This document shows, piece by piece, positions 15,564 to 23,398 of a stretch of DNA of 38,240 nucleotides. The stretch is taken from the NCBI GenBank assembly GCA_965603725.1, contig CBFDEC010000031.1, positions 1 to 38,240 of the forward strand. The letters run 5' to 3'. Under the pieces are notes generated by a model. It was not told the DNA's origin. It was given only the letters and a program-made list of their open reading frames with translations, and searched no databases. The stretch's first letter is position 1. Every line of letters starts with the position of its first letter. The position numbers were made by a program, and so were the translations under genes. The DNA comes from JAGGSN01 sp965603725. GTDB lineage: Bacteria; Zixibacteria; MSB-5A5; UBA10806; 4484-95.

Positions 15564-16703
15564 ATGAAAATACACGAGTACCAGGCAAAAGAAATTTTCG
15601 GCAAATATGGCTTGCCGATTCCCAAAGGTGAGGTGGTATCCAATCCGGCGGATGCACGTGAAGTTGCAGTACGTTATCAAAAACCGGTGATGATCAAAGC
15701 CCAGGTCCATGTTGGCGGACGAGGAAAAGCCGGCGGTATCAAGTATTGCGCCGAACCGGATGATGCTTTCGAAGCCGCTCAGGCAATTCTGGGTATGAAT
15801 ATCAAAGGATTAATTGTCAAAAAGATACTTGTTACCGAGGCAGTCGAAATCAAGCATGAGGCTTATGTCGGCGTTATTGTTGACAGAACAACCAAGAAAA
15901 ACGTGATTATGGTTTCACCTGCAGGCGGTATCGATATCGAACAGGTGGCCGCTGAAACTCCGGAAAAAATCATGAAGCTGGCTGTTGACCCGCTTTTGGG
16001 ACTGCATCAGTATGAAGCTCTTCAGCTTGCCCGATTTATCTATCCCGATATCAAAATCGCCCGAAAGGCGGCGGGCATTATCAAAAAGCTGTACAATTCA
16101 TTTGTTCATAGTGACGCCTCTCTGTCTGAGATCAATCCGCTGGTACTGGATAATGATGACGACCTCATTGCCCTCGATGCCAAAATCAATCTTGATGACA
16201 ACGGGCTTTTCAAGCATCCTGATTTCGAAAATTTAAGAGATCTCGATGCCGAAGACCCTGATGAAATCGAGGCGAAACGCAACGACCTGTCTTTTGTGAA
16301 GCTTAACGGCAATATCGGCTGTTGTGTCAATGGCGCCGGTCTGGCAATGGCCACGATGGACCTGGTGAAGCACTTTGGCGGCGAACCGGCAAACTTTTTG
16401 GATATCGGCGGCTCGTCATCTCCGGAGAAAGTAATAGCGGCTTTACGGATTATTCTTAGAGACCCTGATGTTGGAGTGGTGCTGTTCAATATCTTTGGCG
16501 GTATTACCCGGTGTGACGATGTTGCCAACGGTATAGTCGCGGCGCTGGAAAAGCTCGAGCCGCGTGTACAAATTGTGGTTCGTCTTACGGGCACCAATGA
16601 AGATAAAGCCAAAGAAATTCTTGAAAAACTCCAGTTGCCGGCTACTAATTCCATGGATGAGGTGGTCAAAATGGCCATAAAAGAGGTCGCTCCGGTAGCC
16701 TGA
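15564..16703 (+). CDS. sucC: Succinyl-CoA synthetase (ADP-forming) subunit beta
   Basis: 379 residues, close to the E. coli length of 388. With SucD it interconverts succinyl-CoA and succinate with substrate-level phosphorylation. It begins with the family signature MKIHEYQAKEIFGKYGLPIP; the ATP-grasp domain includes VKAQVHVGGRGKAGG-like sequence (read IKAQVHVGGRGKAGGI). The C-terminal CoA-ligase domain has NGAGLAMATMDLVKHFGGEP, NFLDIGG and FNIFGGITRCDDVA. AGGGAGGAAAT precedes the ATG, a strong ribosome-binding site. sucD follows after 96 bases containing a hairpin that begins at the sucC stop codon. Confidence 0.97.
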   Translation: MKIHEYQAKEIFGKYGLPIPKGEVVSNPADAREVAVRYQKPVMIKAQVHVGGRGKAGGIKYCAEPDDAFEAAQAILGMNIKGLIVKKILVTEAVEIKHEAYVGVIVDRTTKKNVIMVSPAGGIDIEQVAAETPEKIMKLAVDPLLGLHQYEALQLARFIYPDIKIARKAAGIIKKLYNSFVHSDASLSEINPLVLDNDDDLIALDAKINLDDNGLFKHPDFENLRDLDAEDPDEIEAKRNDLSFVKLNGNIGCCVNGAGLAMATMDLVKHFGGEPANFLDIGGSSSPEKVIAALRIILRDPDVGVVLFNIFGGITRCDDVANGIVAALEKLEPRVQIVVRLTGTNEDKAKEILEKLQLPATNSMDEVVKMAIKEVAPVA

Positions 16704-16724
16704 TAAAAATGCAACGTTTTATCA
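16701..16724. promoter_or_regulatory. Hairpin between sucC and sucD
   Basis: TGATAAAA (16701-16708, beginning with the sucC stop codon) pairs with TTTTATCA (16717-16724) across an 8-base loop. It may attenuate readthrough or protect an mRNA end between two subunits that are needed in equal amounts. Weak A/T stem, so only tentative. Confidence 0.4.
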
Positions 16725-16799
16725 GTTGGCTTAGTTCAAGAAATCAATGTTTAAAGTGAAAAATAATCTTTTGCAATTGCGATAAAGAGAAGAGGCGTT

Positions 16800-17876
16800 A
16801 TGGCAATTTTTGTTGATAAAAACACCAGGATAATTATCCAGGGCATAACCGGTCGCGACGGTTCGTTTCATGCCCGTCAGATGTTGGTCTACGGTTCAAA
16901 AGTTGTTGGCGGCGTTACTCCGGGGAAAGGCGGCGCCGAGATTCATGGGGTTCCCATTTTTGATACTATGGCCGAGGCGGTCAAAAAGACCAAAGCCAAT
17001 ACTTCGATGATCTTAGTGCCTCCGCCTTTTGCGGTTGATGCCATATATGAGGCGGCCAAATCGGGTGTATCTTTGATTGTATGCATCACCGAAGGCGTCC
17101 CGACTATGGATATGATAGGCTTATACAGCTACCTCAAGATGAAGGGCGTTAGATTAATCGGACCCAACTGTCCCGGCTTGATATCGCCAGGCGCGTCGAA
17201 GGTGGGCATCCTGCCGGCACAGATTTTCAAAAAAGGCGCTGTCGGCGTTGTTTCGCGTTCCGGAACGTTGACCTACGAAGTCGTTTACAATCTCACGCAA
17301 AACGGCTTGGGGCAATCGACCACTCTTGGCATCGGCGGCGACCCGATTATCGGCACCAATTTTATAGATTGCCTGGAAGCGTTTGAGAACGACCCTCAGA
17401 CCGAGGGGATTGTTTTAATCGGTGAAATCGGCGGTTCTGATGAGGAGATGGCGGCTGAGTATATAAAGAAAAATGTAACGAAGCCGGTAGTGGCTTTCAT
17501 AGCCGGGCAGACTGCTCCTCCAGGTAAACGGATGGGGCATGCCGGCGCTATCATCTCCGGTTCATCCGGACTGGCTGCCGACAAAATCAAGGCGCTGAAT
17601 GCAGTCGGTATCCCCGTTGCCGAAATTCCCTCGCAAATTGCCGGTTTAATGGCGGAGAAACTTGCCGATTACAGAAAAAAGAAAGCTAAGAAAAAAGCCG
17701 TAGCTAAACCGAAAAAGAAAATGGCAAAGAAAAAAGCAGCTAAGAAAGCCGCTAAAAAGAAAGCTGTTAAAAAGGCAAAGAAAAAAACAGCCGGGAAAAA
17801 AGCGGTGAAGAAAACTGCAAAACGAAAAGTTGTCAAAAAGAAAACAGCCAGAAAGAAAACAGGAAGAAAAAGATAA
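16800..17876 (+). CDS. sucD: Succinyl-CoA synthetase subunit alpha with a 66-residue Lys-rich C-terminal tail
   Basis: 358 residues, where SucD is normally about 290. The core is typical: IIQGITGRDGSFHARQM near residue 13, LIGPNCPGLISPGASKVGI, and the phosphohistidine site KRMGHAGAIISG near residue 247. From residue 293 to the end the protein consists almost only of Lys, Ala, Thr, Val and Arg in KKxxKKK-type repeats, resembling histone H1 C-termini. The frame is clean and the stop is followed 2 bases later by the korD start, so it is not a frameshift. The tail could bind polyphosphate, nucleic acid, membranes or an acidic partner enzyme (inference). The aconitase large subunit in this cluster has a similar tail. 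Confidence 0.95.
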   Translation: MAIFVDKNTRIIIQGITGRDGSFHARQMLVYGSKVVGGVTPGKGGAEIHGVPIFDTMAEAVKKTKANTSMILVPPPFAVDAIYEAAKSGVSLIVCITEGVPTMDMIGLYSYLKMKGVRLIGPNCPGLISPGASKVGILPAQIFKKGAVGVVSRSGTLTYEVVYNLTQNGLGQSTTLGIGGDPIIGTNFIDCLEAFENDPQTEGIVLIGEIGGSDEEMAAEYIKKNVTKPVVAFIAGQTAPPGKRMGHAGAIISGSSGLAADKIKALNAVGIPVAEIPSQIAGLMAEKLADYRKKKAKKKAVAKPKKKMAKKKAAKKAAKKKAVKKAKKKTAGKKAVKKTAKRKVVKKKTARKKTGRKR

Positions 17877-17878
17877 TA

Positions 17879-18109
17879 ATGGCTGAAAAGACGACAACCA
17901 AGAAACCCTATAAACAAAGACCCGACCCAGTTGTTATATATAAAAAATGGTGTAAAGCCTGCGGCATCTGTGTAGAACTCTGTCCTCAGAAAGTGTTTGA
18001 TACCGATAGAGACGGCTATCCCGTTATTGCCCGTGGCCTGGACTGCACTCAATGCGCTATATGCTGGGTTCACTGCCCTGATTTTGCCATAACCTCTAAC
18101 GAGAAATGA
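17879..18109 (+). CDS. korD: 2-oxoglutarate:ferredoxin oxidoreductase, delta (4Fe-4S) subunit
   Basis: A 76-residue ferredoxin-type subunit with two 4Fe-4S sites: CKACGICVELCP (near residue 22) and CTQCAICWVHCP (near residue 52), each in the CxxCxxCxxxCP pattern. It passes electrons between the catalytic KorAB core and ferredoxin. It starts 2 bases after the sucD stop and is followed within 8 bases by korA, so sucD-korDABC is probably one transcript. The order delta-alpha-beta-gamma fits four-subunit KOR enzymes. Confidence 0.93.
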   Translation: MAEKTTTKKPYKQRPDPVVIYKKWCKACGICVELCPQKVFDTDRDGYPVIARGLDCTQCAICWVHCPDFAITSNEK

Positions 18110-18116
18110 AAAGATT

Positions 18117-19256
18117 ATGGTTGATACATCAGGTCCAATTTTAGTTCAGGGCAACCAGGCCTGCGCCCTTGGCGCTATAGCCGCCGGCTGCTTATTTTTT
18201 GCGGGATATCCGATTACGCCATCTACAGAAATCGCCGAAGTAATGGCCCTGGAGTTGCCTAAGCTCGGCGGCAACTTCATCCAGATGGAGGACGAGATCG
18301 CCTCGATATCGGCGGTAATCGGCGCCTCTATCGCCGGTTCAAAGTCGATGACTGCTACCTCCGGACCGGGGTTTTCGCTTATGCAGGAAAACATCGGTTA
18401 TGCCTGCATGGCCGAGGTGCCCTGCGTAATAATCAATGTTATGCGCGCCGGACCATCGACAGGCCTGCCAACCAAGGTCGGGCAGGCTGATGTGATGCAG
18501 GCCAACTGGGGCTCACATGGCGATTTCTACCCGATTGTATTATGTCCGACATCAGTTCGAGACTGTTTCGATATAACAATTCAAGCCTTTAATCTTGCCG
18601 AAAGATATCGTACGCCGGTTATAATTTTATCCGATGAAGTGATCGGCCATATGAGAGAAAAGGTCACTCTGCCCGACCCGTCTTCTATCGAGAAAGTTGA
18701 ACGTCCCCGGCCAAATGTTCCGCCTGAATGGTATAAGCATTTTCAGATAACAGCGGATTACACATCGCCGATGGCTAATTTTGGGCAGGGTTACCGGTTT
18801 CATTTAACAGGACTCACTCATGATGAATTCGGATTTCCTACCTCGGATAATGTTGAGATCACCAGGAAACTTGATAAACTGAAAAAGAAAATCGAACGTC
18901 ATAAAGACGACATAGTACAGGTTAAGGAGTTTCAGCTTGATGATGCCGGGGTGATGATTATTGCTTACGGTTCAGTGGCTATGGCTGCCAGGCAGGCGGT
19001 AAGGCTGGCTCGTAAAAAACGATTTAAAGCCGGGCTTTTCCAGCCTGTTACGCTCTGGCCATTCCCTGACGAACAACTGAAGCCAAGATTGAAAAAAGCG
19101 GATTTAGTTGTGGTGGCTGAACTGAACCAGGGCCAGATAATATACGAGGTTGAAAGGATTTGCCAAAGTCATACAAAAATCGTCGGCTTAAACAGGTATG
19201 ATGGGGAATTAATAACGCCGGAGCAGATTCTTCAAAAGATCAAAGAGGAACATTGA
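18117..19256 (+). CDS. korA: 2-oxoglutarate:ferredoxin oxidoreductase, alpha subunit
   Basis: 379 residues. KorA, with KorB, oxidatively decarboxylates 2-oxoglutarate to succinyl-CoA with ferredoxin, or runs in reverse for CO2 fixation. Motifs are GNQACALGAIAAGCLFFAGY, PITPSTEIAE near residue 35, the QMEDEIASI glutamate and SGPGFSLMQENIGYA. A C-terminal transketolase-like domain follows (AYGSVAMAARQAV; GLFQPVTLWPFP). The sequence favours a 2-oxoglutarate rather than a pyruvate enzyme because of this separate alpha/beta/gamma/delta layout and the TCA neighbours. Its end overlaps the korB region by a few bases or abuts it. Confidence 0.93.
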   Translation: MVDTSGPILVQGNQACALGAIAAGCLFFAGYPITPSTEIAEVMALELPKLGGNFIQMEDEIASISAVIGASIAGSKSMTATSGPGFSLMQENIGYACMAEVPCVIINVMRAGPSTGLPTKVGQADVMQANWGSHGDFYPIVLCPTSVRDCFDITIQAFNLAERYRTPVIILSDEVIGHMREKVTLPDPSSIEKVERPRPNVPPEWYKHFQITADYTSPMANFGQGYRFHLTGLTHDEFGFPTSDNVEITRKLDKLKKKIERHKDDIVQVKEFQLDDAGVMIIAYGSVAMAARQAVRLARKKRFKAGLFQPVTLWPFPDEQLKPRLKKADLVVVAELNQGQIIYEVERICQSHTKIVGLNRYDGELITPEQILQKIKEEH

Positions 19257-19258
19257 AA

Positions 19259-20134
19259 ATGCAGAAGTCCGATATAACTCATCATTATCTGAGGCCAAGA
19301 ATGCATTTTCCAAATGTCTGGTGTCCCGGCTGCGGCATCGGAATTGTGCTGGGAGCTTTTATCCGGGCGGTTGACCGGCTGCAAATCCCTAAGGATGAAA
19401 TTGCCCTCGTTTCCGGCATCGGCTGCACCGCGCGTATACCGGCATATGTCGACTTTAATACCCTGCACACCACTCATGGCCGGGCAATCCCCTTTGCCAC
19501 AGGGGTCAAACTGGCCAATCCAAAAATGAAAGTAGTGGTCATATCAGGCGACGGCGATCTTTTAGCAATCGGCGGCAATCATTTCATCCACGCCTGCCGT
19601 CGGAATATCGATATGACAGTTATTCTGGTTAATAACTATATTTACGGTATGACCGGCGGCCAGTATTCGCCAACGACACCATTCGGTAAAAAGGCATCCA
19701 CGGCGCCCTATCTAACTGTTGAACCGCCGTTCGATGCCTGTGATCTGGCTATCAGTTCCGGAGCCTCCTTTGTAGCCAGGAGTACAGTTTATCATGCCAT
19801 GCCGATGTCTAATTTGATTGAAAAAGCGCTGGATAAAAAAGGCCTATCAATGGTCGAAGCTCTCTCGAACTGCCAGACTCAGTATGGGCGGTTAAACCGT
19901 GAGGGTTCGGCTGTCAGGATGATCCAGGCCATGAAAGATACCGCTGTTCCGATATCTAAGGCAAAGAAAATGACGCCTGAACAGCTTGAGGGGAAACAGG
20001 TAATCGGCATGCTGCATAATATTGACAGGCCGGGGTATCTCGAACAATACCAGAAGATAATAGATAAGTGTAATCCACCTCAAAAGAAGACCGACGAGGC
20101 TGAAAAAGTTGAGGAGAATAGCAAAGAAGTTTAG
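19259..20134 (+). CDS. korB: 2-oxoglutarate:ferredoxin oxidoreductase, beta (TPP) subunit
   Basis: About 291 residues. It binds thiamine diphosphate through SGDGDLLAIGGNHFIHACRR and the later NNYIYGMTGGQYSPT, the GDG...NN motif. The N-terminal WCPGCGIG cysteines bind part of an Fe-S cluster. I choose ATG 19259 because GAGGA lies 9 bases upstream; an in-frame TTG at 19253 overlaps the korA stop. The last 25 or so residues are charged (KKTDEAEKVEENSKEV) and look disordered. It forms the catalytic core with KorA. Confidence 0.93.
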   Translation: MQKSDITHHYLRPRMHFPNVWCPGCGIGIVLGAFIRAVDRLQIPKDEIALVSGIGCTARIPAYVDFNTLHTTHGRAIPFATGVKLANPKMKVVVISGDGDLLAIGGNHFIHACRRNIDMTVILVNNYIYGMTGGQYSPTTPFGKKASTAPYLTVEPPFDACDLAISSGASFVARSTVYHAMPMSNLIEKALDKKGLSMVEALSNCQTQYGRLNREGSAVRMIQAMKDTAVPISKAKKMTPEQLEGKQVIGMLHNIDRPGYLEQYQKIIDKCNPPQKKTDEAEKVEENSKEV

Positions 20135-20185
20135 GGATCTTAAATGACCGTTAGTATTTAATTAATCATGGATTATGGTGAGACG

Positions 20186-20755
20186 ATGAAAAAAAAGCAG
20201 GTTGAAGACAGGTTTGAAATGAGATTGTCCGGCTCCGGCGGCCAGGGATTGGTGCTTGCCGGTGTGATGATTGCTGAAGCGGTCGGAGTTTATGAGGGCA
20301 AAAATGTCGCTCAAACACAAAGCTATGGTCCCGAAGCTCGTGGAGGCACCTCGCGTTCGGACCTGGTTATCTCCGAGGATGAGATTTATTATCCAAAAAC
20401 ATCGGAACTTGATCTGCTTCTGGCTTTAACCCAGGAGGCCGCGGATAAATATTACACGCATCTTAAAACCAATGGTATTTTAATCGTAGATTCAGAAATT
20501 GTCAGGCAACTGCCGCCATACTCGAAAATTTATAGTCTTCCATTTACCAGAACTGCCCGTGAAGAAATCGGGACGACTTTAGTTGCTAACGTCATTTCCG
20601 CAGCGGCGCTGGTGACAATATCGGGCATCTGTAAACAGGAATCGTTTTTGAATGCGGTCCTGAATCGGGCTCCCAAGGGAACCGAATCAAAAAATGAGAA
20701 AGCCTGCAAACTCGGCTTCGAGATGGGGAAGAAGGCTTTAAAAGGGGAGACATAA
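20186..20755 (+). CDS. korC: 2-oxoglutarate:ferredoxin oxidoreductase, gamma subunit
   Basis: About 189 residues, matching KorC/PorG-like gamma subunits. MRLSGSGGQGLVLAGVMIAE near the start is the family signature, followed by QSYGPEARGGTSRSDLVIS, and ALVTISG later. I choose ATG 20186, with GGTGAG just upstream; an in-frame ATG at 20168 has no ribosome-binding site and would add six residues. It ends 3 bases before ndk, so ndk is almost certainly co-transcribed. Confidence 0.92.
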   Translation: MKKKQVEDRFEMRLSGSGGQGLVLAGVMIAEAVGVYEGKNVAQTQSYGPEARGGTSRSDLVISEDEIYYPKTSELDLLLALTQEAADKYYTHLKTNGILIVDSEIVRQLPPYSKIYSLPFTRTAREEIGTTLVANVISAAALVTISGICKQESFLNAVLNRAPKGTESKNEKACKLGFEMGKKALKGET

Positions 20756-20758
20756 TAA

Positions 20759-21160
20759 ATGGGTCAATCATTATTAATAATAAAACCGGATGCGGTTGAA
20801 CGAAACCTGATAGGCGAGATTATTTCCAGGCTTGAAAAAGCCAGGTTTATTATAGCGGCTTTGAAAATGGTCAGGCTGAATTACAATGAGGCCAGTAAAT
20901 TCTATGCAGTCCATAAAGGCAAACCGTTTGTTGATGAGCTTTGCAAGTTTATGTCATCGGGACCGATTGTTGTAATGGTTTTAAAATCTGAGGGCGATAC
21001 AGCAGCAAAAGTCCGTGAGCTCATCGGAGCAACGGATCCCCAAAAAGCCGCCGCCGGTACTATCAGACATGATCTGGCAGTGAGCCTGACAAAAAATTCT
21101 GTGCATGCTTCGGATTCTCCGCAGAATGCCGAGCAGGAAATTAGTTTTTTCTTTAGCTGA
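20759..21160 (+). CDS. ndk: Nucleoside diphosphate kinase
   Basis: 133 residues, slightly short for the family (about 140-150). It transfers the gamma phosphate from NTP to NDP through a phosphohistidine. Visible motifs are SLLIIKPDAVERNLIGEI at the start and the active site KNSVHASDSPQNAEQEI with the phospho-His near residue 117. GGGGAG precedes the ATG. In several organisms Ndk works next to succinyl-CoA synthetase, exchanging its ATP/GTP product, which fits the location. Its stop overlaps the start of the next gene (ATGA at 21160). Confidence 0.96.
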   Translation: MGQSLLIIKPDAVERNLIGEIISRLEKARFIIAALKMVRLNYNEASKFYAVHKGKPFVDELCKFMSSGPIVVMVLKSEGDTAAKVRELIGATDPQKAAAGTIRHDLAVSLTKNSVHASDSPQNAEQEISFFFS

Positions 21161-22401
21161 TGAGAATAACGATCCCATTTGGCGGACAAATATCAGAATT
21201 TGACACCGATGAGCTCTGTCTGCCGGTAACTTCTGTCGACCGTTTTTGTTGTACTTTCCCGCCTCCTTTGAGCCAGGATGAAATCAGAGGAAAAATCCTC
21301 AAAAGTCTTGAAAGTTATAAAAAGCTTTTTGGCAGCTCGAACGTCTTAACGGTTGTTAATGATGGTTACCGCCGGACGCCCACCGAACAATTGCTATCGA
21401 TTGTCTGGGATTATCTTAAAAATGGGGATTTTATCATAGCCACCGGCTCCCACCGCAAGCCTACTGATAATGAGCTGAAAAAGATATTCGGCGACAGGCT
21501 TGAACAAATCAGGTCAAGACTTCATATTCATGACTGCTATAACAAATCCACCCTGGTTAATTTTGGGGACACAGGTTATGGAACGCCTATTTTTCTGAAT
21601 AAGAAAGTTATTGATGCGGATTTGATTTTCACAATAAATTCAGTCGAACCTCATTTTTTTGCCGGTTTTACCGGCGGGCGCAAATCGCTTATTCCCGGAC
21701 TGGCTGGTTTTGATACAATCCAGGCAAATCACCGGTTCGCCAAAGATCTAAAATCGTGCGCCTTAAATCTCAATGACAATCCGCTGCATCGAGACCTCGA
21801 AGAAGGCTTAAAGCTGATTAGTGATAAAACGATCCTTACTATCCATTGCGTTACCAACCGTAATGGTGAAATTGTCGATCTTTTTGTCGGCAGTCTTCAC
21901 CAAGCTTTCTTACAGGCATGTTCAAGCGCTGCTCGATTTTACACGGTTGAAGCGCCTGAAAAATATGATATAGTCATTGCAAATTGTGAACCGCCTCTTG
22001 ACGCTAACCTTTATCAATTGCAAAAGGCTCAAGAACACGGGGGTAGAATGGTTGCCGATGGCGGCGTCCTGATAACTGCAGGAGCCTGTCAGGAGGGCGT
22101 TGGTTCCGAATATTTTGTGAAACTGGCAGATAAATATCCCACACCCGATTCGGTTCTGGATCGGGGAATGAACGACGATTCATTCGGAATACACAAATTA
22201 ATAAAAACTGCCCGGCAATTGCAAAAATTTAGGGTCTACTATGTAACTGCTCTTGACGAGGACACTATCAAAAGATTATATTTAAGTCCTTTCAATAATA
22301 TAAAGGAGGCTTTGAATACCGCTCTTGAGGAAATTGGCAAGGATGCAAAAATAGCAGTTTTGGATGATGCAGGATATACCGTACCAGTAATGAAACTTTA
22401 A
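21160..22401 (+). CDS. LarA-like (DUF2088) nickel-dependent racemase family protein
   Basis: A 413-residue protein of the lactate racemase LarA family. The N-terminal domain carries VVNDGYRRTPTEQLL near residue 66 and IATGSHRKPTDNEL near residue 93. Then come DTGYGTPIFLNKKV and VEPHFFAGFTGGRKSLIPG near residue 170, with the histidine and lysine expected to contact substrate and the nickel-pincer cofactor. LarA racemises lactate; relatives act on other 2-hydroxy acids such as malate. No larB/C/E cofactor genes are nearby. Its place between ndk and mdh suggests a hydroxy-acid linked to malate (inference). The start overlaps the ndk stop. Confidence 0.82.
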   Translation: MRITIPFGGQISEFDTDELCLPVTSVDRFCCTFPPPLSQDEIRGKILKSLESYKKLFGSSNVLTVVNDGYRRTPTEQLLSIVWDYLKNGDFIIATGSHRKPTDNELKKIFGDRLEQIRSRLHIHDCYNKSTLVNFGDTGYGTPIFLNKKVIDADLIFTINSVEPHFFAGFTGGRKSLIPGLAGFDTIQANHRFAKDLKSCALNLNDNPLHRDLEEGLKLISDKTILTIHCVTNRNGEIVDLFVGSLHQAFLQACSSAARFYTVEAPEKYDIVIANCEPPLDANLYQLQKAQEHGGRMVADGGVLITAGACQEGVGSEYFVKLADKYPTPDSVLDRGMNDDSFGIHKLIKTARQLQKFRVYYVTALDEDTIKRLYLSPFNNIKEALNTALEEIGKDAKIAVLDDAGYTVPVMKL

Positions 22402-22415
22402 AAAAGGAGTATGAT

Positions 22416-23342
22416 GTGAGGAAGAAAGTAACAATTGTAGGCGCCGGACATGTCGGCGAAAGCTGCGCTGTGTATTTAGCCGAAAAAAATATCTGTGATA
22501 TCACAGTCATCGATATCATCGAAGATATGCCGCAGGGAAAGAGCCTCGATCTATCCCAGGCAGGCCCGATTGTCGGATATGACTGCAAGGTTGAGGGTTC
22601 GAACGATATGGCGGCGATGGAAGGAACCGATCTGATTGTTCATACAGCCGGTTTACCCCGTAAGCCCGGTATGAGCCGTGAGGACCTCCTTAATAAGAAC
22701 GCTAATATTATCAAAAGCATGGCCGAGGTTGCCAAGACACACGCTCCCGACGCCATGATCCTGATGGTAGCCAACCCGCTGGATATCATGACCTATCATG
22801 CCTGGAAAATTTCCGGTTTCCAGACTAACCGGGTGTTCGGCCAGGCCGGTATTCTCGATTCGACGCGTTTCCGTACATTCGTTGCCTGGGAACTTGGCGT
22901 GTCTATGAACGATATTCAGGCGATGGTCTTAGGCGGTCATGGCGATACCATGGTGCCGCTGCCCTCATATACTACAGTCAGCGGAATTCCGATAACTGAG
23001 CTTATCTCCAAGGAAAAAATCGATGAGATCTCCCAGCGGACCAGGGTCGGAGGCGGTGAAATTGTCAAGCTGTTGAAGACTGGTTCCGCCTATTATGCCC
23101 CGGCGGCCGCGACTGTCCAGATGGTCGATTCGGTACTGAATGACCGCAAGCGTGTCATGCCGCTATCCGCTTATGTTGACGGTCCTTATGGTATCAAGGG
23201 TCAGTATATAGGCGTTCCTGCCGTACTGGGCGCCGGCGGTGTCGAAAAGATATTTGAGCTGAAACTCAGCGATGAAGACCAGACAGCTTTGCAGAATTCA
23301 GCTAATAAATATAAAGAGGTGCTCGGAGAGCTTGGTTACTAA
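22416..23342 (+). CDS. mdh: Malate dehydrogenase (LDH-like type)
   Basis: 308 residues. It oxidises malate to oxaloacetate with NAD. The Rossmann motif GAGHVGES is at residues 8-15, and an Asp (VIDI) near residue 34 suggests NAD. AGLPRKPGMSREDLL supplies the substrate arginines, with Arg rather than Gln at the specificity position, which marks malate over lactate. VANPLDIMTY and the catalytic GGHGDTMVPL are present. The start is GTG 22416, six bases after AAAGGAG. Two out-of-frame ATGs (22411, 22414) sit in the same spot and run into TGA at once, so they would form only a one- or two-codon leader frame. Confidence 0.95.
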   Translation: MRKKVTIVGAGHVGESCAVYLAEKNICDITVIDIIEDMPQGKSLDLSQAGPIVGYDCKVEGSNDMAAMEGTDLIVHTAGLPRKPGMSREDLLNKNANIIKSMAEVAKTHAPDAMILMVANPLDIMTYHAWKISGFQTNRVFGQAGILDSTRFRTFVAWELGVSMNDIQAMVLGGHGDTMVPLPSYTTVSGIPITELISKEKIDEISQRTRVGGGEIVKLLKTGSAYYAPAAATVQMVDSVLNDRKRVMPLSAYVDGPYGIKGQYIGVPAVLGAGGVEKIFELKLSDEDQTALQNSANKYKEVLGELGY

Positions 23343-23398
23343 ACACATTTAAAGTTTTTGGCATTATTTAAATAAAGTAATTTCGATTGGGAGACAAT

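Noticed and set aside
17676..17873. Frameshift or assembly error as the source of the SucD tail
   Set aside because: The frame stays open with coherent lysine codons, ends 2 bases before korD, and a similar tail occurs independently on the aconitase subunit.
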